Assembly: GCA_022819505.1 (NCBI GenBank)
Contig: JAJEHD010000013.1
Coordinates: forward strand, 186,001-250,000
Direction: 5' to 3'
Source: Acidimicrobiia bacterium
GTDB taxonomy: Bacteria > Actinomycetota > Acidimicrobiia > Acidimicrobiales > Aldehydirespiratoraceae
Length of the DNA stretch: 64,000 bases
Positions 42,639-50,805 of the stretch are shown one piece after another (the first letter of the stretch is position 1; each line of letters starts with the position of its first letter). Under the pieces are notes generated by a model. The model was not told where the DNA came from. It worked only from the letters and a program-made list of their open reading frames with translations, and did no database searches. The position numbers and the translations under genes are program-made.

Positions 42639-44006
42639 TCAGCCCAGGATCGGCCCGCCGGGCACTCCGGCCTCGTAGCGCTCCCAAAAGGCGGGAGCGG
42701 CCTGGCGGCAGCGGGCCTTGACCTCCTGCTCGTCGACGGTCAGCAGCTCGCGGTCCCGCATCAGGACCTCGCCGGCCACGATGGTGGTGGTGATCATCGA
42801 CTCGTTCATGGCGAACACCAGGTGGCCGCCGATGTTGTCCGCCGTCATGGGGGTGGCCGGCTGGTAGTCGACCAGGATCAGGTCCGCGGCCGCGCCCTCG
42901 GCGATGGTGCCGACCGGGGTGTCACCGAAGTACAGCGACGCCAGGGCAGCGTTGTTGTAGACGGCCATCTCGAGGAGCTGGTCCGGCGGCAGCCGCCGGG
43001 CGTCGCGGTGGGCGATCTTCTGGAGGAAGTAGGCGGCCTCGGCCTCGCGCCACATGGTGGGGGACAGGCCGTCGTTGCCCAGGCACACCCGCACCCCGGC
43101 CCGCATCTGCGACTCGACCGCGGCTATCCCGTCGCCCACGTTCATGTTGTTGCGGGGCTGGTGGCTCGACGCGGTGCCGGTCCCGGCCAGCAGGCCGATC
43201 TCGGCGGCGTCGAGGTGGATGGCATGGGCCATGATCGACCGCTCACCGAGCATGCCATGGTTGTGGAGCCGCTCCACCGAGCGGGTGCCGGACTGGGCGA
43301 GGCTGCGGTACTGGTCGTACTCGTGCTCGCCGACGTGGACATGGAACCCGGTCCCGGCCGGAACCGACTCGCGGCAGGCAGCCAGCGTGGCGTCGGAGAC
43401 CGTCATCGGCGCGTGGATCCCGAAGCTGGCCGCGATGCGACCGCCGGCGATCGGGCCGCTCGAGCAGCGGTCGACGAAGCGGGCGTTCTCGGCGATGCCG
43501 GCGGTGGCCCGCTCCGGGCCGTCGCGGTCGGTGACCTCGAAGCAGAGGACGGCCCGCAGGCCGGCGTCGGTGATCACCGACGCGATCAGGTCGAGGACAC
43601 CGTCGATGCAGTTGGGCGAGGAGTGGTGGTCGAAGTAGGTGGTGGTGCCGTTCTTGATGGCGTCGACCATCCCGACCTCGACCGCCAGCCGCACCTCGTC
43701 GGGGCCAAGCGCCCGGTCGTAGGGCCACCACAGCCGGTCCAGGATCGTCGGCAGGGTGATCGGAGGGTCGCCGGGGACGCTCATCCCCACGGCGAAGGCG
43801 CTGTAGAAGTGGCCGTGGGCGCAGATGTTGCCCGGCATCACGTACTGGCCCCGAGCATCGAGCCGGGGCTCGTCGCGGTGATGCTCCTCCAGCCGGGCGC
43901 TGGGCCCGATCGCCGCGATCCGGCCGTCGGTGATCAGCAGGCCGCAGCCGTCAAGGATCTGGTTGGGCCGGCCCCAGGTGATCACCGTCGCGTTGGTGAT
44001 CAGCAC
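42639..44006 (-). CDS. SsnA-like metal-dependent amidohydrolase
   Basis: 455 residues of the Atz/Trz-like amidohydrolase family. The metal site is H64 and H66 (AHGHFYSAF), H224 (FHVHVGEHE, with E227), H264 and D312 (LGNDGLS). SHQPRNNMNVG is a typical SsnA-type block. The family deaminates or hydrolyses purines, pyrimidines and triazines; in enterobacteria ssnA lies in a purine-catabolism cluster with molybdenum hydroxylase genes. GTG at 44006. It is the last gene of a minus-strand operon with the LLM and adenosine-deaminase-like genes. The substrate is not determined. Confidence 0.88.
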   Translation of the reverse strand: MLITNATVITWGRPNQILDGCGLLITDGRIAAIGPSARLEEHHRDEPRLDARGQYVMPGNICAHGHFYSAFAVGMSVPGDPPITLPTILDRLWWPYDRALGPDEVRLAVEVGMVDAIKNGTTTYFDHHSSPNCIDGVLDLIASVITDAGLRAVLCFEVTDRDGPERATAGIAENARFVDRCSSGPIAGGRIAASFGIHAPMTVSDATLAACRESVPAGTGFHVHVGEHEYDQYRSLAQSGTRSVERLHNHGMLGERSIMAHAIHLDAAEIGLLAGTGTASSHQPRNNMNVGDGIAAVESQMRAGVRVCLGNDGLSPTMWREAEAAYFLQKIAHRDARRLPPDQLLEMAVYNNAALASLYFGDTPVGTIAEGAAADLILVDYQPATPMTADNIGGHLVFAMNESMITTTIVAGEVLMRDRELLTVDEQEVKARCRQAAPAFWERYEAGVPGGPILG

Positions 44007-44039
44007 TTGGGCTGCTCCGGTCTCGACACCGCAGCCGGG

Positions 44040-45059
44040 CTAGAACCCGTCGGCGAAGGCATCGACCACCTCGCGGATGTTGCCCCTCAGCGGGTACATG
44101 ATCGGGCACGTCACCCCGGCGTCGACGTACTCGCGGACCTTGCGGCGGCAGTCCGCGGCGGTTCCGACGGCCATGATGTCGCGCACGATCTCTTCGGGGA
44201 TGACCGCGCTGGCCCGCTCGTAGTCCTCCTCGGTTGCCGGCCACCCCATCAGCGCCTTGGCCCTCTCGGCCACCTCCTCGCTGACGCCGCTGGCTTTCAT
44301 GATGTGGGGCTCGGTGGCGAAGTAGTAGGCGGCAAGCTTCTTGCCCTCGTGCAGCGCGGCGTCGGGATCCTCGTCGCACATCGACACCACGATCAGCTCC
44401 GGCAGGTCGATGTCGGAGATCGCCCGGCCCGACCTCGCTGCCCCCTTCTCCACCAGCGCGACGGCCCGGCGGATGTAGTCGACCGACACGCCGTAGTTGA
44501 GGCACACCCCGTCGCAGATCTCCCCGGCCAACTCCAGCATCCGGGGTCCGGTGGCGCCCAGGTAGATGGGTATGTCGCGCGGCGACGTGTCCCCCCACAC
44601 CACGTCGAGGCTCACGCCGTCGAGGTGCACGAAGTCGCCGTTGTAGGTGACCGGCTCCATGGTGAACAGCGCCCTGATGGCCTCGATGTTCTCCCGCATG
44701 GCGGTGAGCGGGCGCACCAGGTCGACGCCGACCCGACCCGCGATCGGCTCCCACCAGGCGCCGAGGCCGAGCATCACCCGGCCCTGCCCGTCGACCTTGC
44801 CGCCCAGCTCCCACATGGTGCTGAAGCTGGCCGCGATCACCACCGGGTTGCGGGTCCAGATGGGCAACACCCCGGCCGCGACCTTGATGCGGCGGGTGTG
44901 GGTCAGGAAGGCGGTCATGGCCACGATGCAGTCGCGGGCCAGGCGGTTGTCGCCCTGCCAGATCTCGCTGAAGCCCCGGTCCTCCATGTACAGGGCCAGG
45001 TCGAGCTCCTCGCGGATGTCGATCCGGTCCTGCATGTAGATGGCCATGCGCTGCGTCAT
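44040..45059 (-). CDS. LLM-class flavin-dependent oxidoreductase
   Basis: 339 residues of the luciferase-like/F420-MER-like TIM-barrel family, using FMN or F420. Seen are [68 protein letters not shown] and [26 protein letters not shown] lies upstream of the ATG. It follows the adenosine-deaminase-like gene by 15 bp. Members of this family open pyrimidine rings (RutA) or act on many other compounds; here a role on the deaminated heterocycle is inference only. Confidence 0.88.
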   Translation of the reverse strand: MTQRMAIYMQDRIDIREELDLALYMEDRGFSEIWQGDNRLARDCIVAMTAFLTHTRRIKVAAGVLPIWTRNPVVIAASFSTMWELGGKVDGQGRVMLGLGAWWEPIAGRVGVDLVRPLTAMRENIEAIRALFTMEPVTYNGDFVHLDGVSLDVVWGDTSPRDIPIYLGATGPRMLELAGEICDGVCLNYGVSVDYIRRAVALVEKGAARSGRAISDIDLPELIVVSMCDEDPDAALHEGKKLAAYYFATEPHIMKASGVSEEVAERAKALMGWPATEEDYERASAVIPEEIVRDIMAVGTAADCRRKVREYVDAGVTCPIMYPLRGNIREVVDAFADGF

Positions 45060-45074
45060 CGCCGCGCCCTCCCG

Positions 45075-46091
45075 TCAGCTCTCGAAGTCGAAGGCATCGA
45101 TAGCCGCCAGCAGCTCGGCCCGCAGCGGGTCCGGGCAGAAGCTCGCCTCGACCGACGTCCTCGCGAGCTGGCGCAGGATGTCGGTGGACCAGCCGTAGAC
45201 CTCGCTGGCGGTGACGTACTCGTCCTCCAGGGTGATCCGGTAGAACCCGGAGCCGTCGGTGTTGAGGGTGACCCGGGCACCGGCGTCGACCAGGGTCCGG
45301 ATCGGATGGGACTCCCGGCTGGGATACAGCCCGAGCAGGACGTTGGACCACGGGCAGACGTTCAGGAAGATGCCCCGCTCGACGAGCTCGTCTACCAGTT
45401 CGGGGTCCTCCACCGACCGCACGCCGTGGTCGACCCGCTCGGTCTTGAGCAGGTCGATGGCGTCCCACACTCCTTCGGGACCGCTCGACTCGCCGGCGTG
45501 GGCCCGTACCCCGAGCCCGGCCGCCCGGGCCCGCTTGAACACGGGGGCGAAGCGGTCGCCGGTGCGCCCCACCAGGGCCTCGTTCCCGTCGATCGAGAGG
45601 GCCGCCACCCGGGGGTGCTGCATGGCCAGCATGGTGTCGAGCACGGCGTGGGCCTCGGCCCGGCTGTGCTTGCGGGAGATGCTGACCGACAGGTACACCG
45701 GTGGATGGCCGTCGCGCTCGGCCTCCTCGAGCCCGGACGCGACCGCGGCGATGAACTCCTCAAGAGGGCCGTCGAAGTTCTTCCAGTGGATGGGGCTAAC
45801 CATCAGGTCGGTGTAGGAGACCCCCGAGCGGCCCTGGCGCCGGGCCACCGAGTACGACAGCGACGCCACCTGCTCGGCGTTGCGGGGCAGGCACAGGACC
45901 CAGTCGAGGAAGGTCAGGAACTCCTGGAGGTCCTCCCAGTCGAACATGGCGTCGGGCGGCTCCTTGAGGAGGGGCACGCCGTTCTCGGTGGCCAGCCTGA
46001 CCGCGTCCTCCACTTCGAACCCGCTGTCGAGGTGGAGGTGCAACTCCGCCTTGGGGAGTTTGCGGACAGTGTCCGCGGTGACCGCACCCAT
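45075..46091 (-). CDS. Adenosine-deaminase-like protein with altered active-site motif
   Basis: 338 residues of the adenosine/adenine/AMP deaminase family. Zinc ligands are H18 and H20 (ELHLHLDSG), H198 (RAHAGES, with proton-shuttle E201) and D279; H222 lies in VDHGVRS. The residue after D279 is Gly (NTDGSGF), whereas the family has Asp there (NTDDP), an Asp that contacts N7 of the purine in known adenosine deaminases. CPWSN replaces the usual CPTSN or CPLSN. A changed substrate is therefore likely. ATG at 46091 is chosen, with AAAGGAGG nine bases upstream; the GTG three codons earlier is too close to that site. It is divergent from the third large subunit. Confidence 0.88.
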   Translation of the reverse strand: MGAVTADTVRKLPKAELHLHLDSGFEVEDAVRLATENGVPLLKEPPDAMFDWEDLQEFLTFLDWVLCLPRNAEQVASLSYSVARRQGRSGVSYTDLMVSPIHWKNFDGPLEEFIAAVASGLEEAERDGHPPVYLSVSISRKHSRAEAHAVLDTMLAMQHPRVAALSIDGNEALVGRTGDRFAPVFKRARAAGLGVRAHAGESSGPEGVWDAIDLLKTERVDHGVRSVEDPELVDELVERGIFLNVCPWSNVLLGLYPSRESHPIRTLVDAGARVTLNTDGSGFYRITLEDEYVTASEVYGWSTDILRQLARTSVEASFCPDPLRAELLAAIDAFDFES

Positions 46092-46208
46092 GGTGTCCAC
46101 CCTCCTTTCGGCGCCGTGCCGGGCGCCTCGCTACTGTTTGCCGGTACCCGCGGCGCAACCGAGCCGCAGCCAGCGACGCTAGCGGGCGATGCCGTGAGGT
46201 GAGAAGCC

Positions 46209-48596
46209 ATGATCACCACCTCAGAGATCGAGCCCCCGCCCCGGCCGCTGTACGTCGGCGCCAACGTCACCCGGCCGGGCGACGACAACCTGCTGCTCGG
46301 TAGGGGAACCTTCGTGGCCGACATCCGGCTGAACGGCGCCGTCGAGATGGTCATGGTGCGCAGTCCCTACGCCCATGCCGAGATCGTGTCGATCGACGCC
46401 AGCGCGGCCCGGGCCCTTCCGGGCGTGATCGCGGTCTGGACCGCGGCGGACCTCCACGGGGTGTCCCCCTTCCCGGACCTGGCCGCCCTGGCAGAACCGG
46501 TGGCCATGCTGCCCCTGGCCACCACCAAGGTCAGGTATGTGGGCATGCCGGTGGCGGCCGTGGTGGCCGAGGACCGTTACGTCGCCGAGGACGCCGCCGA
46601 GCTGGTGGCGGTCGACTACTCGCCGTTGACGCCGGTCACGACCATCGAGCAGGCGCTGGAGGTGGATGCACCCCGGCTGTTCGATGGCTGGGACAGCAAC
46701 CGGCTCGTCGATCTCGCCATCTCGATTCCGGCGGTCGACGAGGCCATCGAGGCTGCGGGGTCGACGTTGAAGCGCCGTTACCGCATCGGCCGCCACACGG
46801 CCATGCCGATCGAGACCCGCGCCACCGTCGCCGACTTCGACGGCAGCCGCCTCCATGTGCGGGCCTGCTGCCAGACCCCCCACATGATGCGGACCGCGCT
46901 GTCGTATGTGCTGCCCATAGAGGAGTCCGACATCCGGGTGACGGCACCGGCCGTCGGCGGCGGGTTCGGGCAGAAGCAGCACAACTACCCCGAGGACGTG
47001 CTGGTGTGCTGGGCGTCCATGCAGTTGCGCCGCCCGGTGCGCCACCACGAGGACCGGGCCGAGCACATGCTGGCGTCCGTCCACTCCCGCGACCAGGTAA
47101 TCGAGATCGAGGCGGCCCTCGGCCGCGACGGCGTGATAGAGGCCATCCGGTGCCACATCTACCAGGACGCCGGATCGGGCGAGGTGTGGCCCGGAGGGTT
47201 CTGTCCCTCGCTGACTACCGCGGGCCACATGACCGGCCCCTACCGGATCGACTTGGCCGCCGTCAGCGTGACCGCGGTGGTCACCAACAAGACGCCTTCG
47301 GGGTCCTACCGGGGCTACGGCATTCCTGAGGCCTGCTTCGCGCTCGAGCGCTTCATCGACGACATCGCCGCGGCCGGCGGCCACGATCGCCTGGAGTTGC
47401 GGCGCAAGATGCTGCTCGAGCAGTCCGACTTCCCGTATCGCACCGCCGGTGGCGCGCACCTCGACTCGGGCACCTACCGGGAGTGTTTCGAACGCATCGT
47501 CGAGCTGGCCGAGGCCCGCTGCGCCGACCACGTGGCTGAGTCGGACGGCGCAGAGCTCATCGGCGTCGGCTACGCGACCTACCGCGAGGGGACGGCGCCC
47601 AGCCACTACACCGTCGCCGGCCACTGGACGGGGTACGAGGCGTGCCGGATCGAGATCGACCCGAGCGGGACCGCGCTGGTGTCCTCGGGCATGACCGATC
47701 AGGGCCAGGGCACCTATACCTTCGTGCAGACCCTGACCGCCGACGCGCTGGCGCTGGACCGCGACCGGGTGCGGGTGCGCCTGGGCGACACCGACCTGTG
47801 CCCCTACGGCCTGGGTGCGTGGGGCAGCCGCCAGGCTGTGGTGGGCGGCGGGGCCCTCCTGAACGCGGCGTCGACGATCCGCACCAAGGCTTCGGCCATC
47901 GCAGCCCACCTGCTGGAAGCGAACCCCGACGATGTGGTGCTCGACGACGACGGCTTCCATGTGCGGGGATCGCCGTCACCTGCGGTGTCATGGCAGCAGA
48001 TCGGCACTGCCGCCACCATTCGAACCCTTGAGTTGCCCGAAGGCATGGACCCCGGCCTGGCCGCCACCGCCCGCTACGAACCGGAGATCCTCGAGCACGA
48101 GGTGAACGCGGACGGGGGCATCAACGCGGCCGCGGCCTGGGTGAACGCCACCCATGCCGCCATCGTGCGAGTGGACGGGACCACGGGAGCGGTGGAGATC
48201 CTGGACTATCTCGTCGCCCACGACTGCGGCCCGATCATCAACCCGCCGATCGTGCTGGGCCAGATCGTCGGCGGCGTCGCTCAGGGCATCGGTGGCACGC
48301 TCTATGAGGACCTGGCCTACAACGAGGACGGCCAGCCCCAGACGGCGTTCATGGACTACCTGGTTCCCTCGGCCATCGAGATGCCCGACCTCGTGGTCGA
48401 GCACTTCGGCAGTGACTCCGAGCTGACCCCGCTGGGGATCAAGGGCGTCGGCGAGGGTGGCACGGTCGGCCCGCCCGCGGCGATCACCAACGCGGTCGCC
48501 CACGCTCTGGCCGACTACCACCCCGACGTGTCGGAGACCCCCCTGACGCCTGAGAGGGTCCTCCGGCTGATGGGCAAGCTCCCGCTGCCGAACTGA
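46209..48596 (+). CDS. Molybdenum hydroxylase large subunit, copy 3 (no adjacent small or medium subunit)
   Basis: 795 residues of the XDH/CoxL superfamily. GGGFGQK is near residue 250, SYRGYGIPE near 366 and the catalytic Glu in GVGEGGT near 746. It has its own ribosome binding site (GAGGTGAG) and starts divergently from the adenosine-deaminase-like gene. Unlike copies 1 and 2 it has no FAD or iron-sulfur partner beside it, so it may share those of copy 2, its closest relative here. The active-site loop rules out form I CO dehydrogenase. Confidence 0.92.
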   Translation: MITTSEIEPPPRPLYVGANVTRPGDDNLLLGRGTFVADIRLNGAVEMVMVRSPYAHAEIVSIDASAARALPGVIAVWTAADLHGVSPFPDLAALAEPVAMLPLATTKVRYVGMPVAAVVAEDRYVAEDAAELVAVDYSPLTPVTTIEQALEVDAPRLFDGWDSNRLVDLAISIPAVDEAIEAAGSTLKRRYRIGRHTAMPIETRATVADFDGSRLHVRACCQTPHMMRTALSYVLPIEESDIRVTAPAVGGGFGQKQHNYPEDVLVCWASMQLRRPVRHHEDRAEHMLASVHSRDQVIEIEAALGRDGVIEAIRCHIYQDAGSGEVWPGGFCPSLTTAGHMTGPYRIDLAAVSVTAVVTNKTPSGSYRGYGIPEACFALERFIDDIAAAGGHDRLELRRKMLLEQSDFPYRTAGGAHLDSGTYRECFERIVELAEARCADHVAESDGAELIGVGYATYREGTAPSHYTVAGHWTGYEACRIEIDPSGTALVSSGMTDQGQGTYTFVQTLTADALALDRDRVRVRLGDTDLCPYGLGAWGSRQAVVGGGALLNAASTIRTKASAIAAHLLEANPDDVVLDDDGFHVRGSPSPAVSWQQIGTAATIRTLELPEGMDPGLAATARYEPEILEHEVNADGGINAAAAWVNATHAAIVRVDGTTGAVEILDYLVAHDCGPIINPPIVLGQIVGGVAQGIGGTLYEDLAYNEDGQPQTAFMDYLVPSAIEMPDLVVEHFGSDSELTPLGIKGVGEGGTVGPPAAITNAVAHALADYHPDVSETPLTPERVLRLMGKLPLPN

Positions 48597-48705
48597 GCCG
48601 CGGCCGCCGCGGGACGAGTTCCGGGTGGGCGGGCAGCCGACAAGGAGGCCCGGGCGACGAGCGCGTAGCATCGAGCCCGATCCAGCGAGCAGGGAGGAAG
48701 CAGCC

Positions 48706-49443
48706 GTGGCGCCGACAGCGATCGTGACCGGGGGAGCGAGAGGACTCGGGCAGGCCTACTGCCTCGCGCTGGCAGGGGAGGGGTTCAACATCGTGGCCAG
48801 CGACATGCTCGACACCACCGAGACGGTGGCCGGGGTCGAGGCGGCCGGGGGCCGGGCCATCGGCGTGCGGGCCGACATCAGCTCCGCGGCCGACAACGAC
48901 GCCCTGGCCGCGGCCGCAGTCGACGCCTTCGGCACCATCGACGTGCTCGTCAACAACGCTGCGTACTTCTCCGAGACCACCCGGGGCCCCTTCCACGAGG
49001 TCCCCCAGGATGAGTGGGACCGCACCTTTGAGGTCAACGTCCGGGGCGTGTGGCTCACCTGCTGCGCGGTGTACCCCTACATGCAGCGCCAGGGGTCGGG
49101 CAAGATCATCAACATCGCCTCCAACACCTGCTTCAAGGGCACGGTCGGCTTCCCCCACTACGTGGCCTCCAAGAGCGCGATCATCGGGTTGACCCGCTGC
49201 CTGGCTACCGAGCTCGGCCCCGACGGGATCACGGTGAACACGGTGTCGCCCGACCTGATCCCCAACCCGTCGCTGCGGCCCACCGACGCCACCAGCGACC
49301 AGTTCGTGGTGGCCGGGCGGGCCCTGAAGCGCACCCAGGAGCCCGAGGACATGGTCGGGACCATCCTGTATCTCGCCGGCCGAGGCTCCGACTTCGTCAC
49401 CGGCCAGAACCTGGTAGTCAACGGAGGCGCCTTCTTCCAGTAG
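48706..49443 (+). CDS. Short-chain dehydrogenase/reductase
   Basis: 245-residue classical SDR. TGGARGLG is the cofactor motif, then NNAA, the catalytic Ser in NIASNT and YVASK. GTG at 48706 follows GGGAGG by 8 nt; a longer opening begins in non-conserved sequence. TAGCAT (48667-48672) may be the -10 box. It is similar to the SDR at 19360 (both end DFVTGQN with a VNGG motif), so the island is framed by two related SDRs. Confidence 0.91.
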   Translation: MAPTAIVTGGARGLGQAYCLALAGEGFNIVASDMLDTTETVAGVEAAGGRAIGVRADISSAADNDALAAAAVDAFGTIDVLVNNAAYFSETTRGPFHEVPQDEWDRTFEVNVRGVWLTCCAVYPYMQRQGSGKIINIASNTCFKGTVGFPHYVASKSAIIGLTRCLATELGPDGITVNTVSPDLIPNPSLRPTDATSDQFVVAGRALKRTQEPEDMVGTILYLAGRGSDFVTGQNLVVNGGAFFQ

Positions 49444-49506
49444 CCCAGGTGGTGGCCACTAGCTGCGGGAAGCGCTTCTTAGCAGAACCCCGCCGCGAGG
49501 CTGCTT

Positions 49507-49527
49507 CTCAAGCCGGGACGGCTTGAG
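49507..49527 (+). terminator. Stem-loop between SDR and second toxin-antitoxin pair
   Basis: A perfect 8-bp stem (CTCAAGCC with GGCTTGAG) and a 5-nt loop. Short outer complementary arms (CCCCG at 49488 and CGGGG at 49531) could extend it. It lies 63 bp past the SDR stop in an otherwise gene-free gap of 268 bp and may end transcription of the island. Confidence 0.45.
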
Positions 49528-49699
49528 TCTCGGGGCTATCCCCCAGGCGCATCCACCACCACAGCCCCGGCCGCGTCCTACGAGCCGAGGCCGAGGACCA
49601 CTGCCGTCAACAACACTCAGCCCACCTGAGGGGGACCGGGACCGCTCGGCTGGTGTTGTCCGCGCATCGGACGGGTCGGTGGTCGGACCACGGACTGCG

Positions 49700-49705
49700 T
49701 ATACT
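49700..49705 (+). promoter_or_regulatory. -10 box and overlapping dyad of the second toxin-antitoxin pair
   Basis: TATACT ends 6 nt before the antitoxin ATG, giving a leaderless arrangement. ATAC (49701-49704) and GTAT (49710-49713) form a short inverted repeat across the start codon, a possible autorepression site. Confidence 0.55.
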
Positions 49706-49711
49706 GATTGT

Positions 49712-49963
49712 ATGACAACCGCTGTTCCGACCAGGTTCACCGCCGACCAGATGCAGACCCTCGACCGGCTGGTCGCCGAGGGGGTCGGCGGGAACCGCTC
49801 CGAAGTGATCCGCAAGGCCTTGGAATGCTTCGCAGACTCCGTGGAACGCGAACGGGTTGGGCGGATGATCGCCGACTCGTACCGGCGGCAGCCCCAGAGC
49901 GCAACCGACGACGCGATGGCCCTGGCGAACGGAATCGCCATGGTCGAGGCCGAGCCGTGGTAG
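49712..49963 (+). CDS. Ribbon-helix-helix antitoxin
   Basis: 83 residues with a MetJ/Arc/CopG-like fold: a strand (AVPTRFTADQ) followed by two helices (MQTLDRLVAEGVGGNRSEVI). The rest is charged and probably wraps the toxin. The ATG at 49712 follows a leaderless-type -10 box by six bases. The stop overlaps the toxin start by 7 bp. DNA binding at its own promoter is the expected form of control. Confidence 0.85.
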   Translation: MTTAVPTRFTADQMQTLDRLVAEGVGGNRSEVIRKALECFADSVERERVGRMIADSYRRQPQSATDDAMALANGIAMVEAEPW

Positions 49964-50268
49964 CCCAAGGAGAACTGTGGCTCATGGAGACCCCTGCCGG
50001 CCAGAACCGGCCCGCCCTGGTGGTGACGCGCGATGAGGCCATCCCTGTGCTGAACAGCGTGCTCGTCGCCCCGGTGACGTCCACCATTCGCGACATTCCC
50101 ACCTGCATCCCGGTGGGCCGCAGCAACGGGCTCCACAGGCCCAGCGTCGCGTCGTTCGACAACCTCGCTGCGGTGCACAAGTCACTGCTCAAGCGCAGAC
50201 TCGGCGCGCTCTCAGCAGGCGGCCACCACCAGATATGCGAGGCGCTGCGCGCCGCGGCCGCCTGCTGA
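49957..50268 (+). CDS. MazF-type endoribonuclease toxin
   Basis: 103-residue PemK-like toxin, paralogous in class but not close in sequence to that at 860. It opens VAQGELWLMETPAGQNRPAL, continues VVTRDE and LVAPVTSTIRDIPT, and ends with KSLLKRRLGALS, the family's C-terminal block. GTG at 49957 places the conserved GELW motif at residues 5-8 and overlaps the antitoxin stop by 7 bp. The antitoxin class differs from the first pair (RHH rather than AbrB), so cross-talk is unlikely. Confidence 0.87.
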   Translation: MVAQGELWLMETPAGQNRPALVVTRDEAIPVLNSVLVAPVTSTIRDIPTCIPVGRSNGLHRPSVASFDNLAAVHKSLLKRRLGALSAGGHHQICEALRAAAAC

Positions 50269-50402
50269 CAAAGCCTCCACTGAGCCGCACGAACGACTTC
50301 TTGGAGATCGTAGGACAGCTCCACGACGCGACTCTCGCCTGAACATGTCACCAGTGGTCGCGGGCGAGTCCTCGCCGCGGCCGTGCGGTGTCGCCAAACC
50401 CT

Positions 50403-50408
50403 TAGGCT
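50403..50408 (+). promoter_or_regulatory. -10 box of hisI, leaderless arrangement
   Basis: TAGGCT ends 7 nt before the GTG of hisI and there is no ribosome binding site. Just upstream (50359-50379) lies a GC-rich imperfect hairpin, which may end the toxin-antitoxin transcript. Confidence 0.5.
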
Positions 50409-50415
50409 GGCGGGC

Positions 50416-50790
50416 GTGACTGGAGTAGCGATCACCGCCAACGACGAGGCTCTCGCGGCTGTCAAGTACGACGCCGACGGGCTCGTGCCGGCCATCGTGC
50501 AGGACGCCTCCACCAGGGCTGTGCTGATGATGGCCTGGATGAGCGCCGAGACCCTGGCCCTGACGCTGGCCGAGGGCCGTACCGTGTTCTGGAGCCGCTC
50601 CCGCTCCGAAGTGTGGCGCAAGGGCGAGACCTCAGGCGAGCGCCAGTGGGTGCGCGAGGCCTACTACGACTGCGACGGCGACACCCTGCTGTTCGTGGTG
50701 GACCAGGACGGCGACGGCGCCTGCCACACCGGGAGGTACTCGTGCTTCTTCCGGTCCTTCGACGGCTCCGCTACCGCTGACGGCGGCTGA
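50416..50790 (+). CDS. hisI: Phosphoribosyl-AMP cyclohydrolase
   Basis: 124-residue zinc/magnesium enzyme opening the adenine ring of phosphoribosyl-AMP, the third step of histidine synthesis. Motifs are [39 protein letters not shown] (metal-binding Asp and Cys) and [10 protein letters not shown]. It is the single-domain HisI, with no fused HisE pyrophosphatase domain. GTG at 50416 removes an 11-residue non-conserved extension. It precedes trpE by 15 bp, a his-trp linkage away from the main his block. Confidence 0.95.
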   Translation: MTGVAITANDEALAAVKYDADGLVPAIVQDASTRAVLMMAWMSAETLALTLAEGRTVFWSRSRSEVWRKGETSGERQWVREAYYDCDGDTLLFVVDQDGDGACHTGRYSCFFRSFDGSATADGG

Positions 50791-50805
50791 CCGCCGCTCG
50801 CTCCC

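Noticed and set aside
42822..46202. A 1126-residue plus-strand open frame
   Set aside because: It is antisense to the SsnA-like, LLM and adenosine-deaminase-like genes, whose catalytic motifs are intact. The composition is the His/Val/Asp/Gly-rich pattern typical of GC-rich shadow frames.
25414..48596. Carbon monoxide dehydrogenase (coxMSL) annotation for the three large subunits
   Set aside because: Their active-site loops read AYRGFG, SYRGFG and SYRGYG. Form I CO dehydrogenase needs AYxCSFR, and form II usually AYRGAGR. The molybdenum hydroxylase family is certain, CO oxidation is not supported.
49444..49711. Insertion-sequence end or integron attachment site in the gap with the 8-bp hairpin
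   Set aside because: A single hairpin without transposase, target duplication or recombination motifs; a terminator is simpler.
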